64,000 nt of DNA, taken from positions 372,001-436,000 of the forward strand of contig NZ_VDUW01000002.1 of NCBI RefSeq assembly GCF_008039555.1. The letters run 5' to 3'. The stretch is from Cerasibacillus terrae. GTDB lineage: Bacteria; Bacillota; Bacilli; Bacillales; Amphibacillaceae. Positions 35,099 through 44,216 of this stretch are shown here, in pieces (the stretch's first letter is position 1; every line of letters begins with the position of its first letter). The notes beneath the pieces were generated by a model. That model saw nothing but the letters and a program-made list of their open reading frames with translations, ran no database searches and had not been told where the DNA came from. The position numbers were made by a program, and so were the translations under genes.

Positions 35099-35131
35099 AA
35101 AAAGCATGTGGAATTTCCACATGCTTTTTAT
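35099..35131. terminator. Perfect palindrome terminator after RAYT
   Basis: AAAAGCATGTGG and CCACATGCTTTT pair directly, with T's beyond and A's before. Confidence 0.85.
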
Positions 35132-35165
35132 TGATTAAATATATGGTTAGTAGGAAATCAGCGGC

Positions 35166-35196
35166 ATTCGACAAAATTCGGGGAGTGACAGGCACC
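35166..35196 (-). repeat. REP unit, inverted, at the 3' side of purU
   Basis: ATTCGACAAAATTCGGGGAG then TGACAGGCACC. It ends 3 bases before the purU stop region. Confidence 0.92.
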
Positions 35197-35198
35197 CC

Positions 35199-36071
35199 CT
35201 ACCCGAATACGATGGTTTTGTTTTGTTTTACAATGATGCGGTCTTCTAGGTGCCATTTTACTGCGCGGGCGAGTACTCTTCTTTCTGCTTTTTGGCCTAT
35301 TTTTTTCATATCTGCAACTTGGTCCCTATGATCGACGCGTTCAATGTCCTGCTCAATAATTGGGCCTTCATCCAAATCATTGGTTACATAATGGGCAGTT
35401 GCTCCGACTAGTTTGACGCCACGGTCATATGCGCGTTCATATGGTCTTGCACCGATAAACGCCGGGAGGAATGAGTGGTGAATATTAATAATTCGATCCT
35501 CAAAACGTTCTACAAAATTCGGTGTTAAAATTTGCATATAGCGAGCCAAGACGATCAAATCAATATCATATGCTTCCATCAACTTGATTTGTTCGGCCTC
35601 AACTTGTAATCGAATATCCTTATTTGCCGGTATGTAATGGAATGGCAGACCTAAGGATTCAACCACATCGCGAGCATCTTCATGATTGCTGACAACGCAA
35701 GCAATATCTGTCTTCAAATTCCCACCTTGCCATTCCCAAAGTAATTCCATTAGGCAATGTGTTTCTTTTGATACAAAGATTGCCGTCCTTTTGAGTTCAT
35801 TTAGATAGAAAAAGCGATAATCCATTGATTTCGCCGCAGCTAAATTCGCAAAATCAGCTTCCATTGTGGAACGTTTCTCTACTAAGTTTGTTATGTGAAA
35901 TTCAATTCTCATAAAAAATGTTCCTGTCTTGGCATCAGTTGTATATTGATTCGATTCTATAATATTCGCACCATTTTCATGTAAAAATGTCGAAATCGCA
36001 GCTACAATCCCAGGACCATCCGGGCATCGAACAAGTAACCTGCACTGATCATCTCTTGCGATAGTAGTCAT
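35199..36071 (-). CDS. purU: Formyltetrahydrofolate deformylase
   Basis: It hydrolyses 10-formyltetrahydrofolate to formate and tetrahydrofolate. The 290 residues from ATG 36071 have an N-terminal ACT domain (LVRCPDGPGIVAAISTFL) and a formyltransferase-like C-domain: CVVSNHEDARDVVESLGLPF, VLARYMQIL, and the catalytic Asn/His/Asp residues in NIHHSFLPAFIGARPYERAY and HYVTNDLDEGPIIEQD. The longer frame to 36134 lacks a ribosome site and overlaps a REP unit, so it is rejected. GGAG lies ~10 bases before the ATG. Both ends are bordered by REP units. Confidence 0.95.
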   Translation of the reverse strand: MTTIARDDQCRLLVRCPDGPGIVAAISTFLHENGANIIESNQYTTDAKTGTFFMRIEFHITNLVEKRSTMEADFANLAAAKSMDYRFFYLNELKRTAIFVSKETHCLMELLWEWQGGNLKTDIACVVSNHEDARDVVESLGLPFHYIPANKDIRLQVEAEQIKLMEAYDIDLIVLARYMQILTPNFVERFEDRIINIHHSFLPAFIGARPYERAYDRGVKLVGATAHYVTNDLDEGPIIEQDIERVDHRDQVADMKKIGQKAERRVLARAVKWHLEDRIIVKQNKTIVFG

Positions 36072-36122
36072 ATTCTCACATCTCCATTCTAATTTGTAGC
36101 CATTAATTATACATCTTTTTCT

Positions 36123-36153
36123 GGTGCCTGTCACCTCCCGAATTTTGTCGAAT
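36123..36153 (+). repeat. REP unit upstream of purU
   Basis: GGTGCCTGTCAC, CTCCCGAATTTTGTCGAAT. It points away from purU, opposite to the unit at 35166. Confidence 0.92.
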
Positions 36154-36238
36154 GATAAACGTGAAAATTTTGGTATATCTTATATGACAAAAAAATATTA
36201 GGAACTTAGTGTAAGGTTGAACGTGTGGGAGGCGGCAT

Positions 36239-36334
36239 ATGAAAGATTTAAATAAGATTTTATGGGGGGTATTTATTTTTTTGGTGGGTCATATTTTTGG
36301 TAACCCCCAATTGTTTTTATATTTGGGACTATGA
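36239..36334 (+). CDS. Small hydrophobic ORF (31 aa)
   Basis: GGGAGG precedes the ATG. The peptide is a lysine-led single hydrophobic segment (KILWGVFIFLVGHIFG). It ends in an ATGA overlap with the next ORF, which suggests coupled translation. No family recognised. Confidence 0.45.
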   Translation: MKDLNKILWGVFIFLVGHIFGNPQLFLYLGL

Positions 36335-36563
36335 AAGACGTCTCGGATAAGATTGAAGACTTCGGAGATCGTTATGGCTATTTCGTGGGTGATCTTTTGA
36401 AATATGCAGAAAAAAACATGGTGTAGAGGTGAGGATTGTTCGGAAACCAGAACAAAGTGGAAAATCGATAGAGGCTGCAGTGGTTGAAACGTTAGATGAC
36501 GAAGAAGTGGAATTCAATATCCATATCAATTATTTTGGGATGATTTCTGGATATATATATTGA
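36331..36563 (+). pseudogene. Short hypothetical protein split by a frameshift in an A7 run
   Basis: Starting at ATG 36331 the frame gives VSDKIEDFGDRYGYFVGDLL, then a stop at 36424. Removing the shift at the A7 run (36410-36416) continues HGVEVRIVRKPEQSGKSIEA and ends IHINYFGMISGYIY at 36561. The two halves read as one acidic ~75-residue protein. It may be decayed, a sequence error, or a programmed slip. Confidence 0.5.
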
Positions 36564-36593
36564 AGAAAGGCAAAAAAATTTTTTAAGATAGGG

Positions 36594-36616
36594 TGCCTGT
36601 CACCACCTGATTATGG
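36594..36616 (+). repeat. Truncated REP unit
   Basis: GGTGCCTGTCAC followed by CACCTGATTAT: only the left half is kept. It is the last of the family in the window. Confidence 0.75.
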
Positions 36617-36627
36617 AGAAAGCGTAC

Positions 36628-36804
36628 ACTAGCATGAGCATTTTTAAAAAGAAATGAACACACATATTTTTTCAAGAGAAGAAGAAAAGGGTAAACTAGA
36701 AATTGTACTTGACATGTTGAAAAAAGGGCTGATCAATGGAAATTATTGCTAAGGTAACTTAATAGGAAAAGGAAGAGATTGAAGGTTTGAAAAAGGGGAT
36801 ATAA
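36628..36804 (+). pseudogene. Remnant of a third rpn-family gene
   Basis: The start resembles AYTKHDQLFKE (gcgtacactagcatgagcat, then tttttaaaaagaaatgaaca) with a stop in it. After a deletion the end reads EEEKGKLEIVLDMLKKGL, matching the KEGKVEVALEMLKEG tail of the intact copies, with further frameshifts to the end. The middle (nuclease core) is lost. Confidence 0.7.
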
Positions 36805-36830
36805 GGGCAGAACAGGGAGAAAGGCTGTCC

Positions 36831-36900
36831 CTATGCCTGGGCCAGTCGCACACTCCCAGGCCACGCGCACCCCCAGGCCACACCCCCACCCCCCACATCG
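36831..36900. other. GC-rich low-complexity stretch
   Basis: A run of CCCAGGCCAC-type units (gcctgggccag, cccaggccacgcgcac, ccccaggccaca, then cccccacccccc). It is far richer in GC than the surroundings and encodes nothing. It may be a degenerate relative of the GTGCCTGGCAC motifs, or a recombination scar. Confidence 0.4.
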
Positions 36901-36950
36901 GTTACTCGCCAAGAGGATGTGCTTTTTTATTTAGAATTCCAATAACTATC

Positions 36951-38552
36951 TCATAATGTTTCTGCCTTTGTCTTATTTAAATAATCCAAAGCATAGATTG
37001 CAAATTCTGCCATAATTCTTTTCTCTGGGTTCATATAATCTTCGCCGATTAGTTGTTCGATTCGTTCTAGCCGGTGATATAATGTTTGTCTTACGATAAA
37101 TAATTCGCGGGCTGTATCATTTTTAGAACCTAAATTCTTCAAATAAACTTGGTAGGTTTTTAAAAGCTCCCCACCTTTATCGCGGTCATAAGAAATCAGA
37201 GGACCGATGTAGTCTGTAATAATATCTTTTAGCTCACGCATATCTTCTAATTGGTGGATTAACCGATACACAGATAGATTGTTATAAAATGGTTTTGGTA
37301 ACAGGCCCATTTTTCGCTGGTAATTTAATGTTATTAAGGCTGTTTCATAACTTATTGGTAGCTTTCCAAAGTCGCCAAACATTTTTCCGAAACTAATCCA
37401 TTTCAAATCATTGGGAATAGAATCTTTGAAATCAGAATCCTTTAGCCCTTGTAACGATTGATCCAAACGCTGATATAACGAAACATGGTCGAGCTGATTA
37501 ATTAATACTAAAATATAGTGATTTTTAGATTTATCTTCCGTTGTCATCAAGTAAAATCCATTTTTATCCAAGATGGAACGTATTAACATTAGTGTTTCCG
37601 TTGAAAAATCGCCACGTTTCTCCTTGGACATTGGTCTGTCACTTTTTGGTATGACACCTACAATGACGCCTTTTAAATTAATGGTTGGATTTTCTTGATG
37701 TATCTTTTCAATGATTGCTGCTGGGGAGAGCTGTCCACGAAGTGCCTCTATTATCCATTCATTCTGTTTTATTTCCCTTGTTTCTTTCTGTTGATAATAT
37801 TTCCAGAAGTAAGAATTAAGAAATTCACTGCAACGATTGGCTGATAAATCATCAAATAAAGAGATGGATTCTTGTTTTTCTAATATATAAAGATATGCAA
37901 TGGTTTTGTTTAAAAATTGTATAGGGTAAGCAGGGTAATGTGATGGAAATCCGTCTCTTTCTAATTGTTTCATCCACTTTTGTTGTTTTCTCTTTGGTGG
38001 AGTAGGGAAAAAGCGATATTGCTCCTGATCATGAACAAGTGCAATCTGCTTTTTTGTAGCCTGGTGAAGGATTTTTAAAAGGTCTCCAATAGAGCCATTA
38101 TGAATTAAAGTGTGATTCCATTTTTTATGCAAATTCTCTAATTCCCACAAAATCGTGTCCTGATAGCCTAATATCATTTTATGTAAATCTCTCATAATAT
38201 CAATAAATTTAACTTCCTTTTTAAATACGATGATGGGAAAATCACGGCTTTCAGCAAGTGTCAGCATCTCTTGGGGGACGTTTTTCATATGGGTTCCTAA
38301 TTCAATACAAAGCGCGGAAGCATGATGGTCTAATAGTTGTTGTAAATAATGTAAGCATTTTTCAGTATCTTCATTATCCCAATTCATTCCAGTTGTTAAA
38401 ATAACTTCTTGTCCATTTAGCAAATGACCAAATGTGTTAATTTCCACGATGTGTGCCCAGCTTACTTTACGTTTTAAACCTTTTTTGCCTGCCAGTATTT
38501 CCACATCCTGAAAGTGTGGACGTTTTAAAATTTCTTTAACAGTCAATCCCAT
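36951..38552 (-). CDS. PucR-family transcriptional regulator
   Basis: The 533 residues have an N-terminal PucR-type sensor domain (LTVKEILKRPHFQDVEILAG, then RKVSWAHIVEI, LLNGQEVILTTGM) and a C-terminal HTH_30 DNA-binding domain (NDTARELFIVRQTLYHRLER, then LIGEDYM). PucR proteins sense purine- or amine-type catabolites. It is divergent from a symporter, aminotransferase and dehydrogenase set, 208 bases apart, and probably activates that set. GGGGTGATAT precedes the ATG. Confidence 0.9.
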   Translation of the reverse strand: MGLTVKEILKRPHFQDVEILAGKKGLKRKVSWAHIVEINTFGHLLNGQEVILTTGMNWDNEDTEKCLHYLQQLLDHHASALCIELGTHMKNVPQEMLTLAESRDFPIIVFKKEVKFIDIMRDLHKMILGYQDTILWELENLHKKWNHTLIHNGSIGDLLKILHQATKKQIALVHDQEQYRFFPTPPKRKQQKWMKQLERDGFPSHYPAYPIQFLNKTIAYLYILEKQESISLFDDLSANRCSEFLNSYFWKYYQQKETREIKQNEWIIEALRGQLSPAAIIEKIHQENPTINLKGVIVGVIPKSDRPMSKEKRGDFSTETLMLIRSILDKNGFYLMTTEDKSKNHYILVLINQLDHVSLYQRLDQSLQGLKDSDFKDSIPNDLKWISFGKMFGDFGKLPISYETALITLNYQRKMGLLPKPFYNNLSVYRLIHQLEDMRELKDIITDYIGPLISYDRDKGGELLKTYQVYLKNLGSKNDTARELFIVRQTLYHRLERIEQLIGEDYMNPEKRIMAEFAIYALDYLNKTKAETL

Positions 38553-38760
38553 GATATATCACCCCGTATTATCCTTATATGTTGTAGAAAATACAAAATG
38601 TCCATGTAAGCGCTATCCTAATTTAACATTATGTCTGTTATTGATATAAAAATCAAACTATATTATATATTAAGACAATAAAATAATTTATGAAGCATCT
38701 TATCTTTCATTTTAAAAAAAAGCGTTGAGAAAACTTTCGTGAAAAAAGGAGGTGGTAGGT

Positions 38761-38913
38761 ATGTTCAATTTCCCAGTAGATACTTTTTGGTTGATTGTTC
38801 CCTGGCCTTTTATTTGGATGACACTTGGTATTGTGATGTATTTTATCAAAAAAAGGGATGATGATTGGGAAGACAAGTTTAATGCAGATTCAAAAGGAGA
38901 GGTGAAAAAATAA
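38761..38913 (+). CDS. Small membrane protein (50 aa) before the symporter
   Basis: AAAGGAGGTGG precedes the ATG. The protein has one membrane segment (WLIVPWPFIWMTLGIVMYFI) and a charged C-terminus. The stop is one base before the symporter's ATG. Small proteins of this kind accompany some sodium-solute symporters as accessory subunits. That role is inferred from position only. Confidence 0.75.
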   Translation: MFNFPVDTFWLIVPWPFIWMTLGIVMYFIKKRDDDWEDKFNADSKGEVKK

Positions 38914-38914
38914 G

Positions 38915-40477
38915 ATGAGCTATGATGTGGTTGTTTTTCTTATATATTTATTTACTTTGTTATGTATTGGTGTTTATTTTTCCAGAAAGGCTTCTAAATC
39001 TCCTGAAAGTTATTTATTAGGTGGACGAAATGTTGGTCCAGCAGTGACAGCGTTAACGATGCAAAGTACGTCAATGAGTGGATTTATGTTTCTTGGTGGT
39101 CCGGCTTTAGCGTTTCAGCATGGGTGGTATGCCATTTTATATGCGGTAGGAGATGCTGGGGGAGGAATTATCAACCTTTCTGTTTTAGGAAAAAGAATGC
39201 GCCGTATGTCAGAACTACTCGGGGCGTTATCGCCAATTGAGTATTTGGAAAAACGATTCAAAAGTATGGCAGTTGGAATTGTCGCATCTGTTATTGCCAC
39301 GATATTTTTATTCGCGTATGTGTTTGCGCAATTTCTTGCTGCAGGGAAAGCCTTAGAATCATTGACAGGGTGGTCCTATGAATGGGCCGTTATCATCGGA
39401 GTTGGAATCATCATTATTTACACGGTTGCTGGAGGGTATTTGGCTGTTGTATGGACAGACTTTTTCCAGGCAATTGTCATGCTTTTAGGAGTTGCTTTTC
39501 TTTTAATTGTTGGTTTCGGCTATGTTGGAGGACTTTCCGGGTTAAACCAATCCCTTGGCGAAATTGATCCGTCCTATTTAAGTATTTGGGGAAAAGATTA
39601 TGTTTACTATGGACAATGGGGTGTTATTTTAGGTTCTAGCTTAATTTATATGATTGGCTATATGGGACTTCCACATGTTGTTGTTCGGCATATGTCGATG
39701 AAAAGTACAAAAACAGTGAAATCAGCAACATTATGGGCAGCGATATATAATCAATTGTTTGCCTATGCACCATATTTACTTGGGTTTATGGGAATCATTC
39801 TTCTGCCTAATTTGAGTGATCCGGAAATGGTGATTCCAACGCTTGCTTATACTTTCTTTCCGGCTTTTTTAGCAGCGATTTTACTTTCTGCTGTGATGGC
39901 TGCGATTATGTCCACATCTGATTCGATTTTAATGCAGGCAGGAACCATTTTGTCTCGTGATGTTTACCAGCGATATATAAACAAAAAAGCAAGCCATAGT
40001 AGGGTGATTTTCGTATCCCGTTTGAGTGTTTTATTTGCTGGAGTAATTGGGATAATAGTAGCAATTATTCAGCCTCCGAAAGTTTTTGATCTGGTCGTAT
40101 TTGCTTTTGGTACGCTCGGAAATAGTTTCATGGTTTCCTATATTGCTGCTGTGTATTGGAAAAAGGCCAATAGCACTGGTGTGTTGTGTTCGATGATTGG
40201 TGGGGGAGTGACCAATATCCTTTGGACGGCATTGGATTGGCAAAGTGCTACAGGTATGCACCCATTTTTAGCTGGTTTAATTATTTCAATTATAGGAATG
40301 ATTATTGGGAACTACTTTGGAAAACCACCTACCAGGGAAATGATGGAACTATTTGAAGAAGCGAAAGGACCTCGTAGATTACCAAAGCAAATTGAAAAAA
40401 ATATTGCCAAAGATATAGGACCTGAAGCAAGAGCGATTTCTGAATATATTTCTAAAGGAAAATTACGTTATGAATAA
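38915..40477 (+). CDS. Sodium:solute symporter (SSS family)
   Basis: A 520-residue transporter with ~13 membrane segments and SSS-family signatures: VFLIYLFTLLCIGVYFSRKA at the start, YLLGGRNVGPAVTALTMQST, and VMAAIMSTSDSILMQAGTIL near residues 325-345. It would import an amine or amino acid with sodium. The downstream genes suggest beta-alanine or a related omega-amino acid. The next gene overlaps it by 8 bases. Confidence 0.9.
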   Translation: MSYDVVVFLIYLFTLLCIGVYFSRKASKSPESYLLGGRNVGPAVTALTMQSTSMSGFMFLGGPALAFQHGWYAILYAVGDAGGGIINLSVLGKRMRRMSELLGALSPIEYLEKRFKSMAVGIVASVIATIFLFAYVFAQFLAAGKALESLTGWSYEWAVIIGVGIIIIYTVAGGYLAVVWTDFFQAIVMLLGVAFLLIVGFGYVGGLSGLNQSLGEIDPSYLSIWGKDYVYYGQWGVILGSSLIYMIGYMGLPHVVVRHMSMKSTKTVKSATLWAAIYNQLFAYAPYLLGFMGIILLPNLSDPEMVIPTLAYTFFPAFLAAILLSAVMAAIMSTSDSILMQAGTILSRDVYQRYINKKASHSRVIFVSRLSVLFAGVIGIIVAIIQPPKVFDLVVFAFGTLGNSFMVSYIAAVYWKKANSTGVLCSMIGGGVTNILWTALDWQSATGMHPFLAGLIISIIGMIIGNYFGKPPTREMMELFEEAKGPRRLPKQIEKNIAKDIGPEARAISEYISKGKLRYE

Positions 40478-40958
40478 TGTTATCCAATCGGAGAATGTTT
40501 CCTTTGATAATAAAAAAATACAATCCATTTTTGAAAAGGTAGAGTCTAATGGGGCCTTTAAGGTAGAACAACTTATTTACTATCCCTATTTTTATTTTGA
40601 ATATCGATTAGAAAATAAAAGCTTAGCACATCCTAAAGGCGGTTTAATCGGATGTACAGTGGATGGTGTGAATAAAATCGGTGCAATTGTGGATTCGTAT
40701 CCACGTTTAGAAAATCAAACAGTACCTCCAAATCTTATTCAAGAAAAATTACAGCCAGAGGATGCAGAACAAATTGCTGAGGAGTTTGTTTTTCATGCGA
40801 TTTCACGTAAAATGAAAGTTTTTTCTACCCCGAAAATAAAAATAGCAGAACGGGAATTTTTTTATCGACCTTACTGGATTGTAGAAGGTGATACAGATAC
40901 TAAAGACAAGTTTATGCTGGCAGTGGATGCAGTGACTGGAAAATACCATCCATTATAG
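40470..40958 (+). CDS. Uncharacterised protein translationally coupled to the symporter
   Basis: A 162-residue soluble protein whose ATG overlaps the end of the symporter gene by 8 bases, a sign of coupling. It has two similar halves, with YYPYFYFEYRLENK and FYRPYWIVEGDTDTKDKFML, VDAVTGKYHPL at the end. That ending resembles PepSY-like modules, but no firm family could be named. It may modulate the transporter. Confidence 0.6.
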   Translation: MNNVIQSENVSFDNKKIQSIFEKVESNGAFKVEQLIYYPYFYFEYRLENKSLAHPKGGLIGCTVDGVNKIGAIVDSYPRLENQTVPPNLIQEKLQPEDAEQIAEEFVFHAISRKMKVFSTPKIKIAEREFFYRPYWIVEGDTDTKDKFMLAVDAVTGKYHPL

Positions 40959-41166
40959 CAGGTTAACTAGTTGTAAAACTTTTTCTCCTTGAAGTGTCTT
41001 TTTATCGCATTTTGTACAATGTTTAAATATAGATTTTAACATTTTGTCTAATGATTATTTGTTTTATAAAATATATGATTTATCTGATAATTAACATTTA
41101 TGTTTCATAGAAAAGCGGTGTGTGGATTTATTTCAATTTCTAGAGTGAGATTAGGAGAGGGGATGG

Positions 41167-42516
41167 ATGAAAATGGAAACAAAGTCAAAAGATTTATTAC
41201 GTAAGGATGAGAAATATATTTGGCATGCCATGCGGCGCTATAACCCAGAAGCAACCATGGTGATTCAAAAAGCAGATGGGGCATGGATTGAGGATAATAA
41301 TGGAAAGAGATATTTAGATGCAATGGCTGGTCTTTGGTGTGTAAATGCTGGATATGGTAGGGAAGAATTAGCTGAAGCGGCTTACGAACAATTGAAAACA
41401 CTTCCCTATTTTCCGTTGACACAAAGTCATATTCCGGCAATTGAACTAGGTGAAAAGCTGAATGAATGGCTTGGCGGGGATTATGTATTTTTCTTTTCCA
41501 ATAGTGGTTCGGAAGCGAATGAGACTGCATTTAAAATCGCACGGCAATATCATCAGCAAAATGGGGAACCGGAAAGGCATAAATTTATTTCCAGATACCG
41601 AGCATATCATGGGAATTCCATGGGGGCACTTGCTGCGACTGGTCAGGCACAGCGTAAGTATCGCTATGAGCCATTAGCTCAAGGATTTCTTCATGTGACA
41701 CCACCAGATATGTACAGAAGTCCATATCAAGGGACAATCGAGGAACAAAGTCTTGCTTGTGCAGATGAAATTGATCGTGTGATGACTTGGGAACTGGATA
41801 AAACCATTGCGGCCGTTATTATGGAGCCAATTATCACAGGTGGTGGGGTCATTATGCCACATGAAAGTTATTTGCCACGCGTCAGAGAAATTTGTGATAA
41901 ACATGGTGCACTTTTAATCGTTGATGAGGTCATTTGTGGCTTTGGTCGAACTGGCGAGCGTTTTGGCTTCCAACATTATGGAGTGAAACCAGATATTGTG
42001 ACAATGGCCAAGGGAATAACAAGTGCTTATCTACCGCTATCGGTAACAGCAGTACGAAGAGAAATCTATGAAATGTTTCAAGGGTCGGAGGATTACAACC
42101 ATCTCCGTCATGTGAATACATTTGGTGGGAATCCAGCAGCATGTGCTGTGGCACTTAAAAATATTGAGATTTTTGAAAGGGAAAATCTTGTGGAACGTTC
42201 TCAGGTAATGGGCGAGAAACTGTTGGATAAAATGGAGGATTTAAAGAATCATCCATATGTGGGCAATATTCGAGGTAAAGGTCTCTTAATGGGAATTGAA
42301 ATGGTCGAAAATAAACAGACAAAAGAACCTGCATCTCAAGACAAAGTGGATAAAATTATCAGTTTATGTAAAGAACAAGGGCTGATTATTAGTAAAAATG
42401 GTGATACGGTGGCTGGCTATAACAATATAATTACACTTAGTCCACCACTTACGATTAGTGATGAGGAACTGGACTTTATTGTAAGTACGATTAAAAAGGC
42501 ATTTGTGAAATTGTAA
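41167..42516 (+). CDS. Class III aminotransferase, likely omega-amino acid:pyruvate type
   Basis: The 449 residues follow the PLP class III fold: VFFFSNSGSEANETAFKIAR, YRAYHGNSMGALAATGQA, LIVDEVICGFGRTGERF, and TMAKGITSAYLPLSVTAVRR with the PLP lysine near residue 282. Enzymes of this subgroup transfer the omega-amino group of beta-alanine or taurine to pyruvate. The next gene is a methylmalonate-semialdehyde dehydrogenase, which oxidises the semialdehyde made here. AGGAGAGG lies before the start. Confidence 0.88.
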   Translation: MKMETKSKDLLRKDEKYIWHAMRRYNPEATMVIQKADGAWIEDNNGKRYLDAMAGLWCVNAGYGREELAEAAYEQLKTLPYFPLTQSHIPAIELGEKLNEWLGGDYVFFFSNSGSEANETAFKIARQYHQQNGEPERHKFISRYRAYHGNSMGALAATGQAQRKYRYEPLAQGFLHVTPPDMYRSPYQGTIEEQSLACADEIDRVMTWELDKTIAAVIMEPIITGGGVIMPHESYLPRVREICDKHGALLIVDEVICGFGRTGERFGFQHYGVKPDIVTMAKGITSAYLPLSVTAVRREIYEMFQGSEDYNHLRHVNTFGGNPAACAVALKNIEIFERENLVERSQVMGEKLLDKMEDLKNHPYVGNIRGKGLLMGIEMVENKQTKEPASQDKVDKIISLCKEQGLIISKNGDTVAGYNNIITLSPPLTISDEELDFIVSTIKKAFVKL

Positions 42517-42630
42517 TTTTTTCCATTTAGGAACCTACTATTAGAAAAAATGAAAGAACAATTTACTTAAATCACATAAAAAATGCCATGAGAATGCACC
42601 TTTTTAAATAAATGATCGGAGGAATTTTTA

Positions 42631-44088
42631 ATGACGATGGCAACAAAAGTGATGAATAATTATATCGGTGGAGAATGGGTAGAAGCGAAAACAAACCAAA
42701 CGGAAAAAGTTTATAACCCCGCAACAGGAGAAGTAATTGCGCGTGTTCCTGTATCCACAAAGGAAGATTTAGATGATGCTGTAAATGTAGCGGCAGAAAC
42801 ATTTAAAACTTGGAAAGAAGTACCTGTCGTAAAACGTGCTCGTATTCTGTTCAAATATCACCAATTACTTGTTGATCATTGGGATGAGTTGGCAGAATTA
42901 ATTACGCTTGAAAACGGAAAAAGTTTAAAAGAAGCACATGGGGAAGTTTTAAGAGGAATTGAGTGTGTGGAATTCGCTGCAGGGGCACCTTCATTAATGA
43001 TGGGTGAGCAATTATCATCAATTGCTACAGAACTCGAATCTGGTATGTATCGTTATCCTATCGGTGTAATTGGTGGGATCACACCATTTAACTTTCCGAT
43101 GATGGTGCCAACTTGGATGTTTCCAATGGCAATTGTAACTGGAAATACGTTTGTATTAAAACCTTCTGAGCGTACACCATTGCTTGCGAATCGCTTAGCA
43201 GAATTACTAGAGGAAGCAGGGCTACCGAAAGGGGTTTTTAATATTGTTCATGGTGCACATGATGTTGTGAATGGTTTGCTGGATCATAAACAAGTAGCTG
43301 CGATTTCCTTCGTTGGTTCCCAACCAGTAGCAGAGTATGTGTATAAGAGAGGAACGGAAAATTTAAAACGTGTTCAAGCACTTGCAGGAGCGAAAAACCA
43401 TTCTATTGTATTAAAAGATGCGAATTTAGACAATGCAACTACTCAGATTGTCAATGCTGCATTCGGTTCAGCAGGTGAGCGCTGTATGGCTTGCTCTGTT
43501 GTAGCTGTGGAAGAATCGATAGCAGATGAATTTATCAATCAATTGGTTGAAAAGACAAATGAAATTAAAATGGGGAATGGATTGAACGACGATGTATTCT
43601 TAGGGCCAGTTATTCGTGACCAACATAAAGAACGCACACTCCAATATATTGAAACTGGTGTAAAGGAGGGAGCAAAACTAGTACGTGATGGACGAAATGA
43701 TGAAGGTGTAGAGCAAGATGGCTACTTTGTAGGACCAACGATTTTTGATCATGTTACAAATGAAATGAAAATTTGGCAAGATGAAATTTTTGCACCAGTT
43801 TTGTCCATTTGTCGAGTGAAAAATCTTGAGGAAGCCGTTGAACTAACCAATCAATCACGATTTGCTAATGGAGCCTGTATATTTACAAAAGATGGAGGAA
43901 ATGTTCGGACATTTCGCGAGACCATCGATGCAGGCATGCTTGGTGTTAATATTGGGGTACCAGCACCAATGGCTTTCTTCCCGTTTTCAGGATGGAAAGA
44001 TTCCTTCTATGGAGATCTCCATGCGAACGGTAAAGATGGATTATATTTTTACACACGTAAAAAAGTTGTAACAGGTAGATGGGTATAG
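42631..44088 (+). CDS. mmsA: CoA-acylating methylmalonate/malonate-semialdehyde dehydrogenase
   Basis: The 485-residue aldehyde dehydrogenase matches MmsA/IolA: WTFPM-type replaced by [63 protein letters not shown] with the catalytic Cys near 285, and [20 protein letters not shown] near the end. It converts malonate semialdehyde with CoA and NAD+ to acetyl-CoA and CO2. It starts with CGGAGGAA upstream, follows the aminotransferase, and ends at a strong terminator. A myo-inositol role is unlikely without iol genes. Confidence 0.93.
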   Translation: MTMATKVMNNYIGGEWVEAKTNQTEKVYNPATGEVIARVPVSTKEDLDDAVNVAAETFKTWKEVPVVKRARILFKYHQLLVDHWDELAELITLENGKSLKEAHGEVLRGIECVEFAAGAPSLMMGEQLSSIATELESGMYRYPIGVIGGITPFNFPMMVPTWMFPMAIVTGNTFVLKPSERTPLLANRLAELLEEAGLPKGVFNIVHGAHDVVNGLLDHKQVAAISFVGSQPVAEYVYKRGTENLKRVQALAGAKNHSIVLKDANLDNATTQIVNAAFGSAGERCMACSVVAVEESIADEFINQLVEKTNEIKMGNGLNDDVFLGPVIRDQHKERTLQYIETGVKEGAKLVRDGRNDEGVEQDGYFVGPTIFDHVTNEMKIWQDEIFAPVLSICRVKNLEEAVELTNQSRFANGACIFTKDGGNVRTFRETIDAGMLGVNIGVPAPMAFFPFSGWKDSFYGDLHANGKDGLYFYTRKKVVTGRWV

Positions 44089-44093
44089 AAAAA

Positions 44094-44126
44094 TGCCGAT
44101 TGGATTTACTCCAATCGGTGTTTTTT
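44094..44126 (+). terminator. Intrinsic terminator after mmsA
   Basis: CCGATTGGA (44096-44104) and TCCAATCGG (44110-44118) pair around TTTAC, followed by TGTTTTTT. Confidence 0.92.
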
Positions 44127-44216
44127 ATCGGTGTTTCTTTGCAGGAAACTCTCTGTTTACATTCCTAGATATGTGATTGAAATGGTGGATTAAAATAAAG
44201 TGGAAAATTTTAAAGG

